Below the pieces are notes generated by a model. It did no database searches, was not told where the DNA came from, and saw nothing but the letters and a program-made list of their open reading frames with translations. Positions 12,299 through 16,220 of a stretch of DNA of 16,220 bases are shown one piece after another; position 1 is the first letter of the stretch; the number at the start of each line of letters is the position of its first letter. The stretch lies in assembly GCA_019423725.1 (NCBI GenBank), contig JAHZAW010000003.1, positions 30,984-47,203 on the forward strand. The letters are read 5' to 3'. The position numbers were made by a program, and so were the translations under genes. This stretch comes from Clostridiales bacterium (lineage in GTDB: Bacteria > Bacillota > Clostridia > Lachnospirales > Anaerotignaceae).

Positions 12299-12559
12299 AT
12301 GGAGAACAGAGATGCAGAATATTTTTATGAAGCTGCTAAAAATGCGTATAACAAAAGACAAAAAGAAAAGGTGTTTATATATATGGAGAAGTTATTTGAT
12401 CTTTTTGATAAAGCTGCAAAGCATGGAGAGTTTTCAGCTGAGTTTGAAATACTTGAAGATGATGATATAATACTGCAAATTGTTACAGAACTTAAAAATC
12501 TAAATTTTATTGTATATAACTTTGGAGATAAATTAAGAATTGAGTGGGCAATGCATTAA
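12299..12559 (+). CDS. Small hypothetical protein encoded next to the integrase
   Basis: An 86-residue soluble protein that I do not recognise. The N-terminal half is helical and charged (DAEYFYEAAKNAYNKRQKEK, then FIYMEKLFDLFDKAAKHGEF). The second half reads like a beta-hairpin (NFIVYNFGDKLRIEW). Helix-then-hairpin proteins of this type include small phage and island accessory proteins, but no specific assignment is made. The ATG at 12299 is preceded by GAGGTG; an in-frame GTG at 12290 lies within that site and is not preferred. It follows the integrase by 13 bp and is probably cotranscribed. A terminator hairpin follows. Confidence 0.72.
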   Translation: MENRDAEYFYEAAKNAYNKRQKEKVFIYMEKLFDLFDKAAKHGEFSAEFEILEDDDIILQIVTELKNLNFIVYNFGDKLRIEWAMH

Positions 12560-12562
12560 AAT

Positions 12563-12598
12563 ATAGGGTATAGTTACATAACTATACCCTATTTATAT
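12563..12598 (+). terminator. Terminator-like hairpin after the integrase operon
   Basis: ATAGGGTATAGT/ACTATACCCTAT (12563-12592, 12 pairs, loop TACATA) followed by TTATAT. The stem is perfect but the T-run short. Confidence 0.65.
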
Positions 12599-12669
12599 AC
12601 TCAAATATTAAAACAAAAGACAGCATTCAATTACTAAAAAGGGGAAATATACCACTACATTTGAACTTT

Positions 12670-12687
12670 ATCATATTATAATATGAT
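12670..12687. repeat. Perfect 18-bp AT-only-arm palindrome at the end of the RHH gene
   Basis: ATCATATTATAATATGAT is fully self-complementary and touches the last base of the RHH stop codon. On the plus strand it is followed by TATTTTTCTATTT, so it may be a weak terminator or a protein-binding site. Confidence 0.5.
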
Positions 12688-12875
12688 TATTTTTCTATTT
12701 CGATTCTGTCCAATGCATACTCGATGCAAAGCAATATAAGCTCATTTCTAGTACGTCCTGTTTCAGCAGAAATTTTGTCCAGCTGCCTTATAATCTCTAT
12801 TGGAAGCCTTGCGGAAACAACATTTGTTTCACCATAGGCCTTTTTTGTTTTTACGATAAATTTGTCATTTTCCAT
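12687..12875 (-). CDS. Ribbon-helix-helix (CopG/Arc-like) DNA-binding protein
   Basis: A 62-residue protein beginning MENDKFIVKTKK. The RHH fold is visible as the strand VVSARLPIEII, helix RQLDKISAETG and helix RTRNELILLCIEYALDRI (residues about 19-60). Such proteins dimerise and bind operators as repressors, or act as antitoxins. No toxin-like partner gene is adjacent on this strand, so a plain repressor is more likely. The ATG at 12875 is chosen since GGGTGAT lies just upstream; an in-frame ATG at 12887 has no ribosome binding site. It is divergent from the DUF5780-type operon, whose promoter overlaps a palindrome that may be its operator. Confidence 0.85.
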   Translation of the reverse strand: MENDKFIVKTKKAYGETNVVSARLPIEIIRQLDKISAETGRTRNELILLCIEYALDRIEIEK

Positions 12876-12885
12876 TATATCACCC

Positions 12886-12903
12886 ATGTAGTATTGTATA
12901 CAT
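12886..12903. promoter_or_regulatory. Second operator-like element upstream of the RHH gene
   Basis: ATGTA and TACAT arms enclose GTATTGTA. The element shares GTATACA (12896-12902) with the downstream palindrome region (12932-12938), so the same protein could bind both. It would sit at the start of the RHH transcript, suggesting autorepression. This is inference. Confidence 0.4.
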
Positions 12904-12920
12904 TTTTGTGTAGTTTTAAT

Positions 12921-12961
12921 ATACTACAATAGTATACAAATGTAATTTTTAGTGGTATAAT
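12921..12961 (+). promoter_or_regulatory. Promoter with overlapping operator for the membrane-protein operon
   Basis: An extended -10, TGGTATAAT (TATAAT at 12956-12961), with TATACA (12933-12938) at 17 nt. The palindrome ATACTA-CAA-TAGTAT (12921-12935) overlaps the -35, so a protein bound there would exclude polymerase. The divergent RHH protein is the obvious candidate. Confidence 0.6.
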
Positions 12962-12992
12962 ATGGATAATAATATCTTGGAGGGGATAGAAA

Positions 12993-14282
12993 TTGGATGA
13001 TGTCAAAAAAAGTAAGGAAAATGATGAAAATATAAGCAACGCAGCTTTAAGTGAAAAAGAAATCAATAGAAAAAATGTTAGAAAGATATTGATAACTTTA
13101 ATTATTGCCATCATATGTTTGGGAGCATTTTTTATTTGGTCTAACTCATTAAGTGAAGAAGAAATTAATAACGTAATAAATTTAAGTAGTGAGATTGATG
13201 AACTTAGTGATTATAAATTAGAGAATGATTTACAGCTGCAAAAGGCAAAGTCAAAGCTGGATACGGTTATTCGCAAGTATGATGAGCTTAATCTTAGAGA
13301 AAAGATGAAGCTGAAAAACAAGAGGGACCTTAACGCATTTAAGAATGCGGGAGAAATTAAATATATTGAGTATATAGAAAATAAGATTGACAATATAGGA
13401 GAAGTTGAGATAGATCCCAGCTTTGAAGCTAAACTTACAAGCATCAGAAAAATTTACGATGAACTCGATGATAATTTAAAAAGTAAAATTACCAATTATG
13501 AAAAACTTGAGAAAGCTGAAAAGGATTTAATAACCAAGCGTAATGAGTATTTTGACAGCCAGATTGCAGAACTTGAGGATATAACTATAGATTCAGGGGA
13601 TAAAATAAGCGAAATAAGAAAATTTTATGAATCCCTAAGTGATGAAGATAAAACATATATAAAATCTTACAATAATTTCGTTGAAAAAGAAAATCAGTAT
13701 TTTAATATAGCAGTTGAATACTGTATAAATGAGATTTCAAACTTGGGAGATATTACATTAGAGAAAAAAGGAAAACTTGAAAAAATAAATATCATATATC
13801 AAACATTAGATGATGAAAATAAAAAAAGAGTAACGAACTATAGTGAATTTGAGAATGCATATAAAATATATAATAATTTAAGATCTCAGGAACGAGAAAA
13901 TAATAAGATTCAGAAGATAAAAAACACGATAAAAGTAACAAGATGTGACTGTAGTAGACCAAATTATGCTGGAGGAGTTGACGTCTATATAAATTTTACA
14001 AATAATTCCGATAAAACTATTAAGTATGTATATTTTACTGTAGAGCCATATAATGCGGTGGGAGATATAGTTGAGAGTGAAGTAGGAAATAAAACAACTG
14101 CTATATGTACTGATACTGGCCCATATGGCCCAGGAGAAGGACATTATGGAACAAGCTGGTATTGGAATTGCGTTTGGTATAACTCAACAATAGTTCGGAT
14201 CGAGCTTACCAAAATTAGAATAGAATACACTGATGGAACACAAACGTCAATTTCTGGTGATGATATTCAATATGTATGGTGA
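12993..14282 (+). CDS. Membrane-anchored helical-repeat protein with a C-terminal DUF5780-like domain
   Basis: A 429-residue protein. Residues 1-30 are cytoplasmic and charged; about 31-50 (KILITLIIAIICLGAFFIWS) is a single membrane span, and the remainder is probably outside. Residues 58-295 hold three clear and one degenerate copy of a roughly 55-residue helical repeat, each with a pattern like I..IG.I.L, I...Y..L.DE.K..V.NY and Y (for example SDEDKTYIKSYNNF, DDENKKRVTNYSEF). Such repeats are common in clostridial surface proteins. The C-terminal domain (about 312-429) contains GGVDVYINFTNNSDKTIKYVYF and a W/Y-rich segment, which I match from memory to DUF5780. The TTG start has GGAGGGG 7 nt upstream. 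First gene of the operon. Confidence 0.82.
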   Translation: MDDVKKSKENDENISNAALSEKEINRKNVRKILITLIIAIICLGAFFIWSNSLSEEEINNVINLSSEIDELSDYKLENDLQLQKAKSKLDTVIRKYDELNLREKMKLKNKRDLNAFKNAGEIKYIEYIENKIDNIGEVEIDPSFEAKLTSIRKIYDELDDNLKSKITNYEKLEKAEKDLITKRNEYFDSQIAELEDITIDSGDKISEIRKFYESLSDEDKTYIKSYNNFVEKENQYFNIAVEYCINEISNLGDITLEKKGKLEKINIIYQTLDDENKKRVTNYSEFENAYKIYNNLRSQERENNKIQKIKNTIKVTRCDCSRPNYAGGVDVYINFTNNSDKTIKYVYFTVEPYNAVGDIVESEVGNKTTAICTDTGPYGPGEGHYGTSWYWNCVWYNSTIVRIELTKIRIEYTDGTQTSISGDDIQYVW

Positions 14283-14315
14283 TGCTTATGCAGCAAATTA
14301 GAAGGTGGATAAGAT

Positions 14316-15038
14316 ATGGATGAAAATGAAAAATTTTGTTCAGGTAAAGAAAATGAGAGGTCAAACCGGAGATATAAATACATAATAATCATTGCTGCTA
14401 TTGTTATCGTAGTGATAGGGGGATACATTGTATCTTTAAAAATTTCGGAGAAAAACTATATAACGGCTAAAAGTTATGAAGAAGTATATGAATATGAGAA
14501 TGCAATAGAGTACTATAAAAAAGTTTTTTCCTGGGACCAAAAGTATTACTTGGAGGCAGCTAAAAAGGTTAAAGCTATATCTGAAGAAATAAATAAATAT
14601 AAAGAGGCCGCGAAAGCCATTGTTGCTTTAAATAATGCATATAATGTTGATCCTGATGTTATACAAAATGTGTTTTACAATTTTCATGATGTATATTTTG
14701 AGACTGTTATTAGGAAGTATAAAGTTTCTGAATATGAGCTTGTTCCAGACGTTTTAATTTATAATGCTGCACCATACTCAAAGGTTAAAAAGGATGAATT
14801 GACAGGGATGTATGTTAAATTATATGAGCCTGAATTTGAGTATAATTGGTTTCAGAGTATTATGAATGAGGTAAGGGATATTACAACTGATAATTTATAT
14901 GAATATGACAAGAACTCAGCGGAAGAAATGAACTTGGAATTAGTTATGAAGTATTACAAAGAATATCAGGAGAGCGGCAATCTGGATATATTGAATACAA
15001 CAGAGGCACAAGAAGAAATGAATGATAACGAAAAGTGA
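14316..15038 (+). CDS. Single-pass membrane protein with a TPR-like region
   Basis: A 240-residue protein not assigned to a named family. Residues 1-20 are hydrophilic and positively charged near the membrane, 21-40 form a strongly hydrophobic span (YIIIIAAIVIVVIGGYIV), and the rest is predicted extracellular. Residues 48-85 (YITAKSYEEVYEYENAIEYYKKVF) look like one or two tetratricopeptide-type helices. The tail is acidic (EAQEEMNDNEK). AAGGTGG lies about 7 nt before the ATG. It follows the DUF5780-like gene by 33 bp and shares its short-cytoplasmic-tail, one-TM layout, so the two may form a complex at the membrane. Function unknown. Confidence 0.8.
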   Translation: MDENEKFCSGKENERSNRRYKYIIIIAAIVIVVIGGYIVSLKISEKNYITAKSYEEVYEYENAIEYYKKVFSWDQKYYLEAAKKVKAISEEINKYKEAAKAIVALNNAYNVDPDVIQNVFYNFHDVYFETVIRKYKVSEYELVPDVLIYNAAPYSKVKKDELTGMYVKLYEPEFEYNWFQSIMNEVRDITTDNLYEYDKNSAEEMNLELVMKYYKEYQESGNLDILNTTEAQEEMNDNEK

Positions 15039-15102
15039 TTTATATGCAGTTTACTATTAATAAATGATAAGATTGTTTTAAAGTTTTTATGGAGGGGAAA
15101 AT

Positions 15103-15537
15103 ATGAAATGCAATAATTGCGGCAAAGAACTTAATGAATATGACGAAGTTTGTCCTGTATGCGGAAATAAAACATTGCTATCTGTTGATGAGAAGATTTC
15201 TGAAAATAATATAAATGAGATAAAAGCAAGTAAGGGCAGAATAAACAAGAGAAGCGGTTCATTTAAGATCAAGGCTTGGATATCTTATGCAGTAGCATTA
15301 CTGTGTACAGGCGTTGGTTTCTATAAGATGTACTATTATAATAACCCAGAATATTCATTTATGGATAGCGTAAATGCCTACGTAGGCGGCGACGCATATA
15401 ACTACATAATAAATTCAAACTATGCTGCTGCATGGTTTACTCTGGCTGTAGCTATGGTAGTTTTAGGATCGGCGTTATTGATTTGCTCTGAAATTAGCAG
15501 AAACGCAGATAGAAGGCAGAACCAAACAGAAATTTAA
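15103..15537 (+). CDS. Zinc-ribbon protein with two membrane segments
   Basis: A 144-residue protein. An N-terminal zinc ribbon (C3, C6, C17, C20: MKCNNCGKEL...VCPVCGNK) is followed by a hydrophilic linker. Two hydrophobic spans lie at about 57-76 (IKAWISYAVALLCTGVGFY) and 107-128 (AAAWFTLAVAMVVLGSALLI). A loop with tyrosines and glycines lies between them. The ribbon should face the cytoplasm. GGAGGGG lies 6 nt before the ATG. The zinc-ribbon-plus-TM layout is widespread in clostridial proteins of unknown role. It is 64 bp after the TPR-like gene and probably in the same operon. Confidence 0.8.
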   Translation: MKCNNCGKELNEYDEVCPVCGNKTLLSVDEKISENNINEIKASKGRINKRSGSFKIKAWISYAVALLCTGVGFYKMYYYNNPEYSFMDSVNAYVGGDAYNYIINSNYAAAWFTLAVAMVVLGSALLICSEISRNADRRQNQTEI

Positions 15538-15542
15538 ATATA

Positions 15543-15565
15543 ATTATTACTCATTTAGTAATAAT
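15543..15565. repeat. AT-rich hairpin between the last two genes
   Basis: ATTATTACT/AGTAATAAT with loop CATTT. It has no GC-rich stem and no T-run, so it is probably not a terminator. Confidence 0.35.
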
Positions 15566-15605
15566 AATTAAGTAATTTGTTTTAACTGCAATAGGGGGGA
15601 TAATT

Positions 15606-16220
15606 ATGAAGTTTACTAAACGATTTTTTGTTAGTTTGATCTGTATTATATCAATATTTGCTTCAAGTATAAATGTCTATGCTTCTACAGGGGTGGAAAA
15701 GCTTTTTTATAATGAAAGTATTTCTTATAACACAAATAAAGCACAGCATTTAGCAGATTTCAGTGCACAGTGGCTTGGAGACGATAAGATAGTTGTATTT
15801 TTTAAACTTCTTGATTCATACGGTCGTACAACTGTGAATTCGGGAACAGCTGAGATAAATATTATGAATGACTATGTTGATGTTTATAAGTCTGGAAAAA
15901 TAAAAATTACGGATGATTGGTTTTATGTATATGGAGATTATTGCTTAGGCGGTGTAGTAATACGTGACCCACAGATTAATCCTGGAAAAAACCAATACGG
16001 AAATGTTTATATTAATTATACATTAGATGACGGAACTGTAATAAGCAGCGGACTGGAAAATATGCCTTCAATTTATATAAAAAATGAATCAGATATGATG
16101 ATGCAAAATGATAATTATGAATATTATTCTGATTATTATGGTGTTCCTGATTTTGGTAAATTATTCGATGTTGATGGAGCTAAAGAAACAAAAACAAACT
16201 CGAATGGCGGAAAATATGTT
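15606..16220 (+). CDS. Secreted protein of unknown function (C-terminus off the window)
   Basis: A frame open from the ATG at 15606 to the window end, 205 codons. GGGGGG lies about 8 nt upstream. Residues 1-26 form a signal peptide: a basic start (MKFTKR), a hydrophobic core (FFVSLICIISIFASS) and a cleavage-type end NVYA before STGVEK. The mature part is rich in beta-type segments (KIVVFFKLLDSYG, NQYGNVYINYTLDDG), suggesting an Ig-like or beta-sandwich surface domain. From about residue 154 it becomes low-complexity and rich in Tyr, Asn and Asp. No family was recognised. It is the fourth gene of the membrane/envelope cluster and may be delivered to the cell surface with its neighbours. Confidence 0.82.
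   Translation, partial: MKFTKRFFVSLICIISIFASSINVYASTGVEKLFYNESISYNTNKAQHLADFSAQWLGDDKIVVFFKLLDSYGRTTVNSGTAEINIMNDYVDVYKSGKIKITDDWFYVYGDYCLGGVVIRDPQINPGKNQYGNVYINYTLDDGTVISSGLENMPSIYIKNESDMMMQNDNYEYYSDYYGVPDFGKLFDVDGAKETKTNSNGGKYV

Larger units (their letters stand above)
12648..12959. repeat. Imperfect inverted repeats flanking the RHH gene
   Basis: TATACCACTACATTTG at 12648-12663 reappears inverted at 12959-12937 as TATACCACTA, then seven extra bases (AAAATTA), then CATTTG. The distal copy overlaps the -10 of the membrane-protein operon. The pair brackets the ribbon-helix-helix gene almost exactly. Confidence 0.5.
11206..16220. mobile_element. Probable integrated genomic island (left part)
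   Basis: From just after gap the content shifts to a tyrosine recombinase, hypothetical proteins, a ribbon-helix-helix regulator and membrane or secreted proteins, with AT-richer DNA and more A-ending codons than the flanking core genes. The left boundary is taken as the gap stop codon. The right boundary lies beyond the window, so attachment sites cannot be matched. No transposase, conjugation or phage structural genes are visible. The island call rests on the integrase and the composition change. Confidence 0.55.

Noticed and set aside
12687..12887. Toxin-antitoxin module with the RHH protein as antitoxin
   Set aside because: No small toxin-like gene is adjacent in the same orientation; the divergent gene is a large membrane protein.
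1..16220. tRNA, rRNA, CRISPR array or insertion sequence
   Set aside because: No cloverleaf, rRNA block, regularly spaced repeat array or transposase was seen on either strand.

Overview
This window looks like chromosome from an endospore-forming, anaerobic Firmicute of the clostridial/Lachnospiraceae type. The signs are an uninterrupted sporulation sigma-K gene, AT-rich intergenic DNA, strong AGGAGG-type ribosome binding sites, several TTG/GTG starts, clostridial small cysteine-rich proteins, and a glycine riboswitch on an AGCS symporter. The assignment comes from gene content only.

Left part (1-2.8 kb): on the minus strand, the 5' two-thirds of an AGCS sodium:alanine/glycine symporter lies behind a glycine riboswitch and terminator, preceded by a DEDDh exonuclease gene. 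Two plus-strand genes follow: a small acidic protein of unknown function and a small P-loop protein. Region 2.8-5.6 kb holds a minus-strand malic enzyme. It is divergent from a plus-strand pair made of a cytoplasmic serine hydrolase (class C beta-lactamase fold) and a DUF3795-type cysteine-rich protein. The two divergent promoters share their -35 DNA.

Region 5.65-8.06 kb is a four-gene operon bounded by two clear terminators: a DUF134/UPF0251 DNA-binding protein, a LarA-family nickel-pincer racemase, a NifX-like protein with a histidine/cysteine-rich tail, and a four-cysteine mini-protein. Its promoter is near-consensus, and a 13-bp repeat containing the palindrome GGCATATGCC occurs at the -35 and again around +10. 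This looks like a metal-linked racemase operon with its own regulator, and it is the most interesting ordinary-chromosome unit here. Next come a GyrI-like ligand-binding protein (minus) with a 12-bp palindrome at its predicted start of transcription, and sigK (plus). sigK has a consensus match to a sigma-K promoter and lacks the usual N-terminal pro-sequence. Two minus-strand small genes (a zinc-ribbon protein and a 44-residue acidic peptide) and the glycolytic gap gene close the core part.

From about 11.2 kb the content changes to an AT-richer accessory block, probably an integrated element placed directly after gap. It contains a complete tyrosine recombinase, a small hypothetical protein, a ribbon-helix-helix repressor and a run of membrane or secreted proteins: a DUF5780-type repeat protein, a TPR-like single-pass protein, a zinc-ribbon/two-TM protein and a truncated secreted protein. 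The recombinase is expressed through an unusual leader in which an intrinsic terminator contains the ribosome binding site. The repressor gene is divergent from the membrane-protein operon, and an operator-like palindrome overlaps that operon's -35. No tRNA, rRNA, CRISPR array or IS element was recognised.
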